From positions 3,773,001 through 3,837,000 of the forward strand of contig WARS01000054.1 in the NCBI GenBank assembly GCA_008933995.1: 64,000 nucleotides of DNA. The letters are read 5' to 3'. The position numbers and the translations under genes are program-made. The stretch comes from Datnioides undecimradiatus. Taxonomy: Eukaryota > Chordata > Actinopteri > Lobotiformes > Datnioididae. The notes beneath the pieces are model-generated. The model ran no database searches. It saw only the letters and a program-made list of their open reading frames with translations, and had not been told where the DNA came from. Below are positions 1 to 13,523 of the stretch, in pieces; within the stretch, counting starts at the first letter, position 1, and every line of letters begins with the position of its first letter.

Positions 1-6
1 CAGTAC

Positions 7-3000
7 CTTGCTGGTCCTGTATGGGTACAGCTGTGCAACAGGGAAGGTTTCTGGACACTTCTCTATGGATGAGATGAGCGTGGACATGTTGATGATGGCT
101 GACCTCCCGCAGGACATTTTATCACCTGAGAGACACAGGGAGACGAGACACTTACTTCATGAAATCAGGGTAATTATATATAATGTAGTGCTATGAACTC
201 TGTCTATGTTCTGTTATTTTTCTCAGTTGTCCAATCAGACGTTTGGAGGGGAAGTGGCCCTTTGAGTCCAGGATGTAAGTGTGTTAAGTGTTTTCATTTA
301 AATCTCTGATTGTCCTGCAGCATATCTGCTGTCAAAAGCACTGAGAAGCTGTTCTCTTTTCAGATCTGCTGCTGTGTAACACAACTATATCAACTCCAAC
401 CAGGTAACTCCTCAACATGTCACCGATGACATCTTAGAGCTGACCACAGAACGTATCATCTGCAGGAGTGAAGTGTAGTCGCCTGTTCTGACAACACGTC
501 AAACGGTACTCTGACACGAGGAGCAGTTACCAGGAACGCATCGTGCAGCAAATGTAAACAACTCCTTTTTGTTTGCACTGAGAGGCAGGAAATGACAAAA
601 AGAGGAAATCATGAGCACTAAAACACACACAACACAGTGTGTTCAAAAGCAATCCAGTGTGAGCGATAGCAGCCCAGTCTTCTTCCAACTCGTCACATGT
701 GGACACTTGGTCGAAAGCTGTTTTCAGTTTTCAGTAACTGTGTTAAAGACACACAGGACTTTCATGAATGCTCTGGTTCCCTATGAAACCAGACATCAAC
801 ATCAACTCTCACGTTAGTTAACTGAAGTAACTTATGTAACACACTTACTGACACACTGACAACATACTGACCATAACCAAACTGCAGTCGTTTCACGCCG
901 CTGTCTGGTGTCTGCACCTGTGTCAGTGTGGTTGTTGCTAGTCACAAAGCCTGGAAATGAGCAAGTGATTGTGCAGCATACTGCAAACAGCTGATCCCAA
1001 TCAGCCAGTGTGAGAGTGAATGCTTTGCTTATCTTAATAATTCCATCGTCAGCCGCTAGAACGAGTTGCTGTGCACCAGTTCGTCAGACTGCAGCACAAT
1101 AGAACAGCATGACGGAGTCTAAGTGTCCACTGGTTCTCTGCCATTTTTCATTTCTCTGTAATATCTGACGTACACGTTCTCTGCACGTTCTCAGCACTGT
1201 GAAGGAATGGATATTTACCCATGTCAGGTGATGCCTTCTCTGCTGCTCTCTGGAGAAGTGGAAGGAACATCTGGAGAGAGACAGGTGATAGTTCAGTGAC
1301 GTGTGATAAATGATGCCATATACAGTTTATCATGTCATATTTGAGTGTTGTCTCTGATTTCTTTTGAAAACAGTAGATGTTCTGAAGAAAGTGATAGATG
1401 TTCTCAGGTGAACGCTGGTCCTGTCTTTGATACTTATTCATTTTTCTCAATATTAATATATAACATATAACAATATATAACATTTGGTTTGTTTTCAGTC
1501 CGATCAGTAATGACTCAGCACCGATGCAGATTCAAGATGACTGCCAACACCACACGTGTGAAGTGTTTCCCTTATTTGACAGTCAGTCTTGTGGCCAGAT
1601 GTTGCAAACGGTTGTGTGTGTGTGCGCGCACTATGGGAAGAGAGAAGAAGAAGCTGAGCCAACCTTTGCAAGGAGAAATGGCCCGACCACGTTGGTTTCG
1701 AACACCTCCATCATGTCCTTTTTCCCGGTGACAGACAGAGTTGCCGGTGGGCCTGGTTTGTTGATGGCAGCGTTGTTGATGAGCAGGTTCAACCCACCAG
1801 CCCCGATCTGCTGGCTCACTGCTTGGACAGCAGCCGAGATGCTGCCCTCATCTGAGGTGTCTGCAGATAGACAGGTAGAACCAAACTCGGCAGGTAAGTG
1901 ACACATTATTGTTCCAAGCAAACTATGTGCAGATACATATTTATACAGGGCGATGGAGAACACTGAGAACACTGAGAACACTTCGCTGATTTGATGAGTC
2001 AGATTTGAGTCAGATCACATGACTGACATGAATGAAACAGGGTTAAACGCACAATGGTACATCTCTTCCAGACCCGCCCTCTGTCAGATCTATGTGTAAT
2101 ACGAGTGTTGAACGCTGAAGGCAGGTGGAAAAACAAATGTCTTGGCAGAACCAAGACACAATATCTATAAACAAAGACTCTGCATTTATAAATAAGAAGG
2201 GAGAAATGCAATTCAATGACATCATTGCAAAATATAAAAAAGACAATAATAATACCCTCTGATCTAAAAATGAAGGTATCCTTAACCAACAGTTCATTAT
2301 TGCACAGACTGACCTATTGACTCTCTCCTATAACCGCAAGTCTTCTGCACTTCTCTTCTCTCAGATTCCTATTTCCCCTGAAATCTGACAGTTATATTAT
2401 TAAGCCAGAAAACAACTTCAGGCACATATTGTATCACATGTAAGGAGAATTATTGGCGCTCAACAGTTGTTGTGATGTTTTCCAGATCTCGACCAAACCA
2501 CAGCCCTGAAACTGCTCCTGTTAAAGTCTTCAGTGACATCCAGTCAAACACAGTGGATCAATTTCAGTCTTGATATTATTAGACATCACTGTTCACCAGA
2601 GTCGACCACAACATATTACTAGACAGAGTGGTCAGACTTTGAGGTAAAGTGCTACACAAGTAAGCTCAAAAATGCAATGTGGAGTTCCCCAAGGCTCCAT
2701 TCTCAGATGTCTTCTGTTCAGCAACTACATCTCCCCTGGTGCTGAATGCAGAACAACAAAATATAATTACTCAGACACCACACAGATTTATATAACAATT
2801 GTGAGGCACTATACATAAATATATAAATAGATAAAGCACTGGATAGTTTAGGGCTAAAATACATTTGTGACCTGGTGGTCTGCGAGACCCCTCAGCCAGT
2901 CTGGGGCAGATCTGCTCTTTGTCTCCAGAGTCAAAGCAAGCACAGTTATCATGCACCACATTTCCAGAACAAACTCACTAATGTTCTCGCGTGAGGTCCA

Positions 3001-6000
3001 GTGTGTGATTGTTTTGCATATGAAAACTGCAGCATCATCCTGAGATCAGAGTGGCCTGGTTTACAGAAGGAAGACTGATATCCACATATGATCCACACTG
3101 TTCTTAATGTTTACACGCAGTTCTTAATGTTCACAGGGGAGGGCACATGATTGGAGGGCACACTAGCGCAGACTGGATGTCAATTTAACTGCTTAAAATG
3201 AGCTGTATTTGGTTACACTGGGGTGGTGAGGAGTTGCACCAGCCCCATCTGGAAACCACACATGACCTTTATTTGCACTGAAATGTGTCATCTCCACGGT
3301 GAGACAAGCGTTGAAAGGGCCAGACATTCAAGGCTTCGTGTAACTGCACACCAGCTGCTCATCCGATCCTCTGGAAGGTCAGATGATGGAGTCTCTGTGA
3401 GATAAATACAGCACCGGCACATCTGTAATCAGTTGTTGACAATAGCTGGCATAGCTGTACAGAGAGTACAGTAGGTCAAAGTTAAACCAGGAAGCAGTTC
3501 CACAAAGTCTAATGCATGCTTACAGTGGGAGGTTTGAATCACGACTTTATTGTTTGCTATTGTTTTGATTTGTCACAACTTGAACACATACTGACAACGT
3601 CTTAAAAGTGAGATTTGAGGGCGTATAGAAGGTGGAGACAGTGGGTGCTGTTTGCAGGTCAGCTGGAGCGTCCAGGACAGGTAGCCGGGTTGTAGTTCCT
3701 GTGCGTTTCGTTTGAGGTAGCAGCAACAGGATGTTTGCCTCTGGCTGCTATTCAGCCTGTTGACGAGGTTCTTCTGCTGCAACACGCAGAGAAACCTGAC
3801 TGACCACGAAGCTCAGACCCAAGTGGAGGGTCTCGGCCCACAGCCAGGCAGTGGGTTGGTCTTCATCTTGCAGTGAGTCAGTGCGTCTGACCTGATCAAA
3901 CTCTAGAAGATGACTCTTCTGCTCCTTTGGATGTTCTAATGAAAGAAATGGCAAAACCAAGCAACAGGGAGTGACAACTACTGGAAGTAGTAGTCAAAGT
4001 TCATTAAGTCATGTATGAGTAAGTGTCACCTCAGACATCCTGCCTTGATAGACTTACAGTTGTAATGCATGGAAGACTGGTGGGATGTGTCACACAGGTG
4101 GGGCAGGATGGGGGAAATTTTTATTTACTACACAAGCCCCGTGTTTGAACCACGTGTGCCTGTCTGCATTTAGAACACGAGTGCACAGACGAACTACAGC
4201 CGCTCGGTGCTCCTCATGTTGGATTGTGTGTGCAGCAGTTTCTGTTCTGTTTTTCCTTCCGTTCCTTAATGGCACAGAGGTCGGAGTAACATTAGACAGA
4301 GAGATGAAACTTCAGACTGTGAGTGGACATTTCCACAGACTGCTCACTGAAATGCTAATGCACAAATCAAATCATCTGCACGCACAAATTGTTAAAGCGA
4401 TTGCACAGCGCTGCCCAGGTTGTGTAATGTTTCAGAAAGCGTATATTCAGGTATATCTACACAGTGGGTGTGTGTTGTGTTTACCTAGTTTGGTTATAGT
4501 GAGCTTTCCAGGATATTGAGCGCTGAGGTCTCTCAGGGTCTGAAGGGAGACAAGGAAGGAGACATGGACATAAAAAGAGAAACCCATGATAACAGAAGAC
4601 TGGACAGAAGAAAGAGCAAAATAACTTTACACGGCTACTTTAACCTTTGACAAACCAAGGCGAGCAGTTAAACCATGGTCCTGTCAATAAAACTGAAATG
4701 ACCTGGATAAGATGGACTGTTCCATTAAAAATACAGTCACTGCATAACTTTATGGTTGATTTGTAATGGGAGTCATGGTAAGTTTGGATCTATGAACAGT
4801 CAAACATGACGTGATAAAGAGTGCAACTACCTCTGGTTACCCTCGTTACACCAGTGTGCTTGGACCATGACACCGTCCACGGTTACACAATGTTTTCCTT
4901 GTAACCCAGACCACAGCTTTACCTCAGCTGAGGTCTAGACCTACGTAAACCTTAAACACAGTGTTTTCAGTTAACATTATCAGATTTAACACATGATCTT
5001 ATCCTGCAGGTTGGGCCGTCCAACCGGAAATCACCTTGACACACACTGCACCTTGTAGTTTATTATGAAGGGTCAGAGTACGGGGTGATGGGAGGATAAT
5101 AGTCTTTGTTAAAAATTACATTTATACGTTTTGGTTGCATAGTTCATCAGTGAGTAACCAAATCGTGTTTAACCAAAGGGTTTTTGTGGCCAAACCTTTA
5201 ACACCTCAGTCTACACGTGTGCCACAATGGGAACAAAACACAACCAATGACCGGGACCCACACAGCTGCGTTGACATTGTCTTTAAAATGCTTTTGACAG
5301 ATCTATAAGAAGACAGGCTTTCTATGTTACCTGGCTGGTAACAATGGTCCTGGAACGCATCAGTGAGGCACCTTGCCATTTGTTTACAGGGTTTACACTC
5401 GAAATGTGATTCTGAGGAGCAGTGTTTCCTGTCTTTGCTGAATAACTGTGAACCAGACAGTTTACGATAAACTATATTAAAAGCTCCATTACACTGTTTC
5501 TAGCCAGCCATCAGCCATCTGAGCCAGATCAGATTCTCTTCAATACACAACTCTGTGGGTCTGCCTAAGTCTCAAAGATACTTTATTTGTTCCAAACAGT
5601 TCCCCACTAAATTCTACTAAAACACCCTGATTGACTAATAGGGCTTGCAAGTGCTACAAGAGAATTTGTAGAAGTCAGGATTGTTTCAGGCTGCTTCTTG
5701 AGGGAAATGTGTATGATGACACATCAGACACCTAGAAGCATCTCAGTTTGACAGACGGCACAATCATGAAACTCAAAACTAACATTTCACTCAAAACTTT
5801 GATATTGGAATTCAGTTTTAAAGTCGCTCAATTTAACATATATGAGTTCACAACGACATAAAGATTTCTCCATGTCACTCTCATTGATCAACCATCCTTT
5901 AAAGCATCAGAGATCAATTACAGGCGTATTAAAATATCCTCTAGACACCAAACCGCACAGAAGGACACCATAAATCAGCTAACACACTATCTCATTAATA

Positions 6001-6213
6001 GCACTGTGTGTGTTTGTTAGTAATAGATATGGAGGCATGTCGGGTAATCTTGTGTGACTGTCTTACCTGAGCGCTGGCTCCCTGCGGCTCCCTGCAGCAG
6101 GCGTAGATGTGAGCGTCCTGTCCAGTCCCCTCCGCCAGCTGTTTGACCAGCTCCAAACCGATCCCCCTGTTGGTCCCGGTCACCAAAATGTTGCCCTGCA
6201 GTTTCTCCGACAT
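7..6213 (-). CDS. C-factor/sniffer-type short-chain dehydrogenase (3' partial, 5 exons in window)
   Basis: NAD(P)-dependent oxidoreductase of the short-chain dehydrogenase family, probably cytosolic; the substrate cannot be read from sequence. Exons by GT-AG sites and frame: 6067-6213, 4485-4539, 1664-1860, 1219-1270 and 7-125, giving 190 codons in one frame. The cofactor motif TGTNRGIG is at residues 12-19. INNAA is at 95-99, where many relatives have NNAG. NMSTLISS, in the catalytic-Ser region, is at 163-170. The catalytic YRTSK (Tyr186, Lys190) ends the last exon, just before a GT donor. The ATG at 6211-6213 has A at -3 and no signal peptide follows. The remaining C-terminal exons must lie left of position 1. 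Intron 2 (2.6 kb) contains an antisense reverse-transcriptase remnant. The fold is certain. The subfamily rests on overall resemblance to C-signal-like fish proteins, and I give no symbol. Confidence 0.9.
2570..2800 (+). mobile_element. degraded non-LTR retrotransposon RT fragment
   Basis: In broken plus-strand frames the stretch reads like the core of a LINE reverse transcriptase: a CGVPQGSIL-type block near 2672-2705, then a degraded DDTQ-like block (SDTTQIYI) near 2770-2793. It has lost its open frame. It lies in intron 2 of the dehydrogenase gene, on the opposite strand. The family cannot be fixed from so short a piece. Confidence 0.55.
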
Positions 6214-9200
6214 GATAGCTGATCAACTGTCAGTGCTCGGCAGCTGTCTGACTGCTCTGTCGTGACAGTGACTGAATATGTGTGAAAGCACAGAGTTGTT
6301 GTAATGCCAGTCCTGTGTGCGTCATGCCCTTGATATAGGTGTGTACTGCAGAGGCAGGAGTCTGCCTCTCACCTCTTTGTGTGTATTAACACATGAACCT
6401 TGTCACCTGTTGCACAAACCCTATACATCTGGACACTGTTTACCTACTTTTCAGCAGAATTACAGACTCTTGTAGTGATAATGCTGAGTGACAGCTGCCT
6501 GTCTGTCAATAAAGATGTTTTCAAGCTATAAACCGCCTCATAATCATCCTCTGTTCGTTGACCACGAGCTGACATGTGTTGGCCCTTTGATAGAGCACAT
6601 TAAGTTGAGCAACATGTGTTAATAAATGTCAGTCCTTGAAGAGTGGACTTGTCCTACAGAGAGTGGTGATGTCAAGAGTCAGTATGTGGAAAGTGTGTGG
6701 TTAACTGCAGCTGCAGAAATATGAAGTTACCACACTGCCAGAAACTAAAGGATTCTGCCTCTTCCTGTCTACAGGGACACTGCTCTGACTACAGACAGAG
6801 AGAAGCCTCTCAACCCAATCAGCACAGGTCCCAGGACCCTAAATGGACTATTATAATCAGCTGCAACTGATATTAATGTAAAGCTTACCGTAATCAATAT
6901 TTTCATGTAAGAACTGTTCAAATGACTATGTGTGCTGTTTTAAGAATCGCTCTTTGTGATGAACACAGAGAGAATGATCTCTGAACCTGCACTTCCCCTC
7001 AGCTCTGGAGCCTTGTTCATCTACCAGCTTGGATTACAGCACTCATCCTTATTGTTTTGGTCGTAGCTACTCAGAGCTGATGGAGATGGATTTAATACCA
7101 AATGATTTCAGCATTGTATCTCCCATTTAGATGAGTTGAAGTCTGACAATCGATGCCTGGGTTAGGACAACACCCTGAACCTGTTCAGTGACATGAGCAA
7201 AGCAGTGGTTGGTAAGATGGCACAGTTTAATGCAGAGGCTTCATTTAATGGTAAGAATGATGTTGGTCTCAACCCTGTTTCACACAAACCAGCAATCATT
7301 TAACTAAACCAAACTGACACTGAGCTTGTCAGGGTCTGATTAATCTTGTCTTGTCTGTAACTATATAGAAACATTAAATGTGTCTGTACACCTCACAGGT
7401 CAGATGAAGGAACTAACATGACCACAACACACGTGTGTGGTCGGTGATGATGTCACAGGCATTCGGGCGTACGATTAGAGCTGGTAATGTTTACACATGC
7501 ATAATGTGAATTGTGTAATATTTTATTTTGCATGGGCTGGTGGCTCTGTGAGGCTGCTCTGACAGCGATGCCCTCAGTGGAGCAACAACAAGCTGTCCTG
7601 TGTTGACACTCAAACCCAAGACCCCAGAGTTATATTTGGCTGCGCCCTGACATCAAACGGAAGAATTCCACACATCATCTGTCTATATCTTGCCAGTATT
7701 ATAGACCACATTTCTTGTGTAAGTGACATGAGTGGGTATATCACCCCGTCATACAACATAATACCAATGAATATTACAATATAATATGGTATATTGTCAA
7801 TAATATAACAATCAAACGTGACAGTCTGTCTGCTGTATTCCATAAATCTCTAAGTTTTACTTATATCAACATTGGCAAATGACAAGCAATCAAACAAGAA
7901 GGAAGGTAGGAAGGTAGTCTTTTTACTGGTGATTAATAGTTTTCATGCATAGTGAAAATGATTGAAAATGCTGCAGCTGTGGGTACATTCTGATTAATTT
8001 CCTTCCACGGGTCACTCACATATGTGTGATGTGGTCGCCGGATCTCAAACTGTATCATTGAATGAGTGTTCTTCGTGGCTTATACGTGCAGATGACTCAA
8101 CAGCCATCAACCACACTGTCAGCTATGACTGTCATTTCACGTGTCACCATGTCACAGGCCTCCTACCCACTGTGTTACACTCCTTCAGTCTAAAGTGTAA
8201 AGGGTCAGTCCAACAGATCACACTTTTTCTTTAAAGTGAAGCACCGGCCATTGATTTTTCCACTGTGTTCCTCTGAAAATAAGGAGCAAAGTTCCTGTGT
8301 GCTCAAGGCTGACACACTTTATCAGCCCGGTGTCATCATGAACTTGTGTGCTGCTTTCAGGGTCTAAAAAACTGTAAGTATTCTGAACTGTTACTTAGCT
8401 ACTGATAGCACCACATCAGGATGCATGCAATGAGCCTCGTGTTTATTTTATTCTCGATTATTATAATGATATTTCAATGCATTCATTGCTGTTCATTTCC
8501 TTTAATACTATGTAAATCTGGTCTGTGTAAAGCAGGAACAGACATTAAGACGCAGACACACTGTGTGGTGACACAGCTGTTTGCAGGTCATCAGGTCACG
8601 ACCTTTTACTGATTTTCACCAAGAGGTAACTTCAGTTCACCCAGAAGTGCTACTTACAGCTGCACTGACAAACTCAGGTCTGATCCCCTCTGCTCCACCC
8701 AGCTGCCCACCTGGCACCTACAGGTTACATAACACATTCAGATAATGTGGGAACCAATGTTAAACAAAAGGAAGGAGAAAGGGGAAGTGGAAAAAAAGTG
8801 TGTGTGTGTGTTTGTGTGGGTGTGGGTGGGGGCCTTAACAAAGGCCACAAAGGATCCAGTATATGTTTGTTTGCTGCTGTTGTTTTAGATTTTTTAAATA
8901 CATGATTTCCTGGACCCAGTCAGAGACACGTTAGAGCAACTTGCTTCCATATAGGGGTTGAGAGACAGCCAGGAGACGTGCATTAAGTCTGCTGTCTGGG
9001 CCCTGCAAGGTACAGCATTGCTGATAAATGGTCTGACAAAACACAGTTTAAAGTACGAGGCAAGCCTTTTCAGTCCCAAGAAAAGTGTTCAACAGTTATA
9101 CACAAGTGAGAAACTGAACCAGGTCCAGCCTTGTTGTCTGCTTTTTTCTTTCTTTATGCTGGAGTCAGTGTGTGTTGGCACACACACACCTGACATAGCT

Positions 9201-9689
9201 AGTTCTCTCAGGCGGAGCTGTTTGAACCACTCTGGCTCACACACGGAAGGTGGGTATTGCATTAAGGTGGGCATGAATAAACTGGAATCCAACCTTTAAC
9301 TGTGTGCAGAAGAAAGCTGAAGTCAACATTTTCATACACTGACAGTGACTTAACAGTAAAGACATTTACATGACGTGTAGCACAGTAAATATTCAGTATG
9401 CTGCCTTGGTTCAAGTGAAAGAGAAGGTGTGTTCAAACACCTGTCGAGCTGTCATCCTGATGACTTCATGACTGAGCTCATGCTATTCTGCTGCAGCCCC
9501 CATAGAGGGAGCCATTACATGGGAAACAGAGAAAACCTTTGTCATTAAGAAACACAGAGACATAGACATCCGGACTTGTCATGTCATGTGCTGCATCCCA
9601 GATCCCCCTCTGTATAATGCACATTGGAAATATAATCTATGATGAGCATATATCTGATTTATAACGCATAAACTAAACTAAACCAACGC
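6214..9689. other. Non-coding stretch upstream of the dehydrogenase gene
   Basis: Holds the 5' flank of the minus-strand dehydrogenase gene and further intergenic DNA. I find no exon with both splice sites and a recognisable protein, and no structural RNA. A short GT-rich tract lies at about 8799-8832. The dehydrogenase promoter should lie just right of 6213, but I see no clear TATA box. Confidence 0.6.
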
Positions 9690-11220
9690 AAGGCTGCAGG
9701 TCCTGATGATCAGCCCCAGGATACTGAGGACCTGTGCCAGCCAGCTGTCTGCTGTTCTCCAGCTGGAGAGGGTGCCACTTCTCTGGAAGACCTTCTGCCT
9801 TGTTCATGTCCTCAAGAAGTGTCTCCATCTGGCCTCAGTGATTACCGTCCAGTTGATGGTGCTAGAGAGGTTGGTGTTGGCCTGTCTGAGGCCACAGGTG
9901 AGATCATCTCTAGACCCGCTGCAGTTTGCCTACCAGCCGAGTCTGGGTGTGGACGATGCTGTCGTCTATCTGCTGCAGCGAGCTCTCTCACACCTGGATG
10001 GTGGTGGTGGCTTGGTGAGAATCACATTCTTTGATTTCTCCAGTGCCTTCAACACCAACCAGCCTCTGTTACTGGGTGAGAAGCTGCGGCTGATGGGCGT
10101 CGGCGCGTCCATAGTCTCCTGGATCACTGACTACCTGACTGACAGGCCACAGTTCGTCCAGCTGGGTCGTGTCCTGTCTGATGTGGTGGTGAGTGGTACA
10201 GGAGCCCCTCAGGGCACTGTGCTTTCTCCTTTCCTGTTCACCTTATACACCACTGACCTTCAGTACAACTCAGAGTCATGTCACTTACAGAAGTTTTCTG
10301 ATGACTCTGCAGTTGTTGGGTGTATAAGTGGTGGACGGCAGGAGGAGTACAGAGGGCTGGGGGACAGATTTGTGGAATGGGCTGAAAGAAATCACCTGCT
10401 GCTTAACGTGGACAATCCCAAAGAGATTGGTGACTGACTTCAGGAGGAAAGGAACAGCTGTGCAGGCCCTCTCCATCCGGGGTAGGGACGTAGAACAGGT
10501 GGAGGAGTCAACATCGACAACAGACTGAGCTGGAAGCCCAACAGCACAGCTGTGTACAAGAAGGGGAGCAGCAGACTCTAGTTCCTGAGGAAGCTGAGGT
10601 CCTTCAACGTGTGCAGCAAGATGCTGGAGATCTTCTATCAGTCTGTTGTGGCCAGCACACTTTTCTCCTCTGTGGTCTGCTGGTGGAGCAGCATCGGAGC
10701 CAGTGACACCAGCAGACGGAATAAACTGATCAGGAAGGCTGGCTCCGTCATTGGCTGTAGGCAGGAGACTTTTGAAGCGGTGGTGGAGAGGAGGACTCTG
10801 AACAAACCGCTATCGATTATGGATAACCCCAACCACCCTCTCCACCCTGTGCTGGACAGACAACGAAGCACCTTCTCCAAAAGACTCAGGCAGCTTCGTT
10901 GTGTCAAGGACCGCTACAGGAAGTCTTTCCTGCCACAGGCAATTAGACTCTATAACTCCTCATCTGCGTGTGTCAGATGACAACTGTAATACCTGTAACA
11001 GCAGGTACATGAACACTTCTGGCACACGACACCAGGAACTTTGGTAGATTTATTCTTTACTTTTTTACATATATTTTCTTAAATATAATTATCTTTTTAT
11101 CCTTGTAAATATGTTTTGTATGTTGTCTATTATCATGCTGGGTGTTTCTAAATTGTAAATTGCTGCTGCAACATAGAAATTTCCCAGTTTGGGATTAATA
11201 AAGTTTATCTATCTATCTAT
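9690..11220 (+). mobile_element. L2/jockey-type LINE, 5'-truncated and frameshifted
   Basis: Decayed non-LTR retrotransposon. Reverse-transcriptase blocks are in order: the ISPRILRTCASQLS region from 9706, LDPLQFAYQP near 9915, ITFFDFSSAFNT near 10021, GAPQGTVLSPFLFTLYTTD near 10201, and the catalytic box as FSDDSA near 10294. The C-terminal part (VVCWWSSIGA, HPLHPVLDRQRSTFSKRL, RYRKSFLPQAIRLYNSS) is at 10669-10965. Compensating frameshifts lie near 9810-9870. There are a stop and a frameshift near 10437 and another stop near 10578. The 3' end is AATAAAG followed by a short TATC tail (about 11203-11220), typical of L2-like elements. The N-terminal endonuclease part is missing. I found no target-site duplication. 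It is not a host gene. Confidence 0.92.
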
Positions 11221-11319
11221 AAATATCATTTTGCATCTTCACTGACAGCTGTTGAGTGGTACAACCGTCTGTTTTGTATATTTAACCTTTTGACTTCCAC
11301 ACTAAGAAATACATTTGCA

Positions 11320-11344
11320 AAAAAAATAAATAAATAAATAAAAT
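11320..11344. repeat. (AAAT)n microsatellite
   Basis: An A-run followed by about four TAAA units, 100 bp past the LINE tail. Confidence 0.85.
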
Positions 11345-11576
11345 TGTGTTGCTGCCTTTTCATTTAGCAACATTTCAGGTTTTGTTTGTCAGATTACCTG
11401 ATCAGGAAGCAGATATGCAAGTAAACCAGCCAGCTGACTTGCCAGTTTAGGGTATTATGTGTTATGTTAGGGTTATCATGGGCATGAATGGGTTTCTTTC
11501 ATTTCTGCAGCAAAATTATTTTTTTTTTCCATATAAAACATCACAGAGAGTAGAATTTGTTAAAATAAGCTTTAAT

Positions 11577-12466
11577 TTATTTAACAAATATTTTTTCATA
11601 ACTTATCTGTAAATAATTTAAAAACCAACAATGTATATTGTATATTATCAACCAACAATGCTCAAAATAAAAAAAACAACAACTTAACAGCAAATCTAAA
11701 TTTGCTTTTGGCTCTCTGTTTCTCTGGTGGTGACGGAACAATCAGCATCATCACCCTCCTTAGGATCACTGACATCACCCTCAGACTCACATGGGTCTGC
11801 AAGCACAAGGGCAACAGTTGTGTGCCTGCTGCTACGCCCATAAAATGTGCAACTGAAGGATAGCAAGAAACAAACATCATAGTTACTATTACATTACTGC
11901 ATTAAATACAATAATGCATCTCCTTACAGATGTTCCTAAGAGTTACCTAAATTTACCTATCTAGCTTTGAGTAGTTGTGTGCGTGAGTCAAACTGTATTT
12001 GACAGTATTTTGAAATATCATTATCAAAATTTTCACACAATTGTACAGATTCATTTAAATACAAATACTGAAGCTGTATGATGTATATTTGTTTTAGCTA
12101 TGACCATTTGTTCAACAACAGTGCTCACTAATCAAATGGATGGCGCTAATCTGCCATCCAGATCTGCATGGGTGGCTTCAGACAGCAAAAGGTCCAAAAG
12201 CAGCCTAGATATTTACACATATGAATCAGGATTCATATGTGTAATGTGTTCACAAATATGCCAACATTTTGATATAATTATGTCCGTGTAGCTTACAAAT
12301 TAAATGATTTTATTAAACGGGTACAAAATGAGAAATTAGCGACTTGAGCTAGGCTGCTAACAGGGTGTCTAGAAATGAAATATAAAAAGATTGTTTTTCT
12401 TACCTCAACTGTCACACGTAACCCTCATCAAGTTTGAGGAGCTGCGCGGCACCGAGTCACTTCCGG
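11577..12466 (-). other. Possible small minus-strand transcript (unconfirmed)
   Basis: I do not recognise a gene here, but the parts of one are visible. A candidate first exon ends in a good donor (GTAAGAAAAA, exon edge 12404) and has an ETS-type CACTTCCGG at 12458-12466. A candidate last exon runs from an acceptor (TATCCTTCAG, exon edge 11852) to a TAG at 11696-11698. It would encode about 50 residues with an acidic Asp/Glu/Ser-rich middle. AATAAA follows on the minus strand at 11577-11582. I found no convincing middle exon or start codon joining them. It could equally be chance or a decayed transposon. Confidence 0.2.
12213..12244. repeat. Perfect 15-bp inverted repeat with 2-bp loop
   Basis: Left arm 12213-12227 (TTACACATATGAATC) and right arm 12230-12244 are exact reverse complements, separated only by AG. 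It can form a hairpin or cruciform. It is not part of any gene I recognise. Confidence 0.9.
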
Positions 12467-12505
12467 TTTTTTCGACAGCTTTCAGACGATCATATTTCTG
12501 TGCAT

Positions 12506-12521
12506 CAGCGCCCCCCAGTGG
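12506..12521 (-). promoter_or_regulatory. CTCF-like motif
   Basis: Read on the minus strand, CCACTGGGGGGCGCTG matches 13 of the 14 core positions of the vertebrate CTCF consensus (CCASYAGRKGGCRS). It lies about 40 bp from the ETS-type site at 12458-12466 and left of the ccnd1 3' end. Motif match only. Confidence 0.4.
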
Positions 12522-13523
12522 ATATATTCGGTGCTAACATACACTACTCGATGAGGAGGATGAGGATAAATAGTCAAAGATAGTTTTTACTACAGCAATA
12601 AGGCGGCAAAGAAGGTCAACCGCGCGGTTACAATGCAATGTGGGATTGTAAGTATGACAATCTGTATTTTGACTTAAAGTTTAGCTTTGGCCGTAAATGG
12701 GACACACCTCATAGTAAATCTGATTTTAGGCACTTCGACCTGCAAAATCCCTTCTGTGACAAAGGCCTGTGCACGGAATTCATATGGAATTACAAAGAAA
12801 CATTTACACAACAGAAACGTGTGTTCGTGCTCTTTAACAAGGTCCAATAATAACAATTCCAACAATATTTCAGCGACACTCACTTGGCTTCCGTCATTCC
12901 TGGCTTGCTCAGTATTATTAGCAGTTGTTAAAAGTGCAAATAATTTAGAAATGTAACACAAACTTTGCTTGAATCATCGTGAAGAAGAACAGGATCTGAG
13001 GCTGCACAGGAAGCGCAAAGTACAGAAACACTGAGTGTGTAAATGAACCCAGCCTCGTGCTGATTTAGAGACATGATTTCGTTCATTAATGCGGTGGGAC
13101 AGAGACGCTGATGAGCGATCATTGTTGCGAACGCACAGAACTACTGAGGCTGATGTGACATTCAGGAATGAGCCTGTGTTAAAACGACAGGTTTGAAACT
13201 TGGACCCCACAATGACCAGTTTGCAAACACTTCATTGAACTTTTCATACAAAAAAAGTCATTTTCCATGCATAAAAATACACATTTATGTGTTTTTACTT
13301 GTGTTTTTTTTTATTTATGTATTTATGTTTTAGTAGTTAGGTTAATGCAGGTTATAGTTAATCATTTTCACCTCAGTTGCTAAAACAGCATTTTGTTTCA
13401 TAAATGGTGGGCACGGTTGGAACTCTGCACTTTGATACCATTTATACATTTATACATTAGAAAACACACTCATCGTTTGTGCTGAAAGTCACACACGTCA
13501 ACCAGTTTACTCTCCATTTACAT

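Noticed and set aside
8-196. Open plus-strand frame at the left edge with a donor-like end
   Set aside because: It is the shadow of the minus-strand dehydrogenase exon at 7-125, whose reverse frame carries the SDR catalytic motif.
9706-10980. Long plus-strand frames that could be called a host gene
   Set aside because: They are the decayed reverse transcriptase of a LINE, with frameshifts, stops and a TATC tail.
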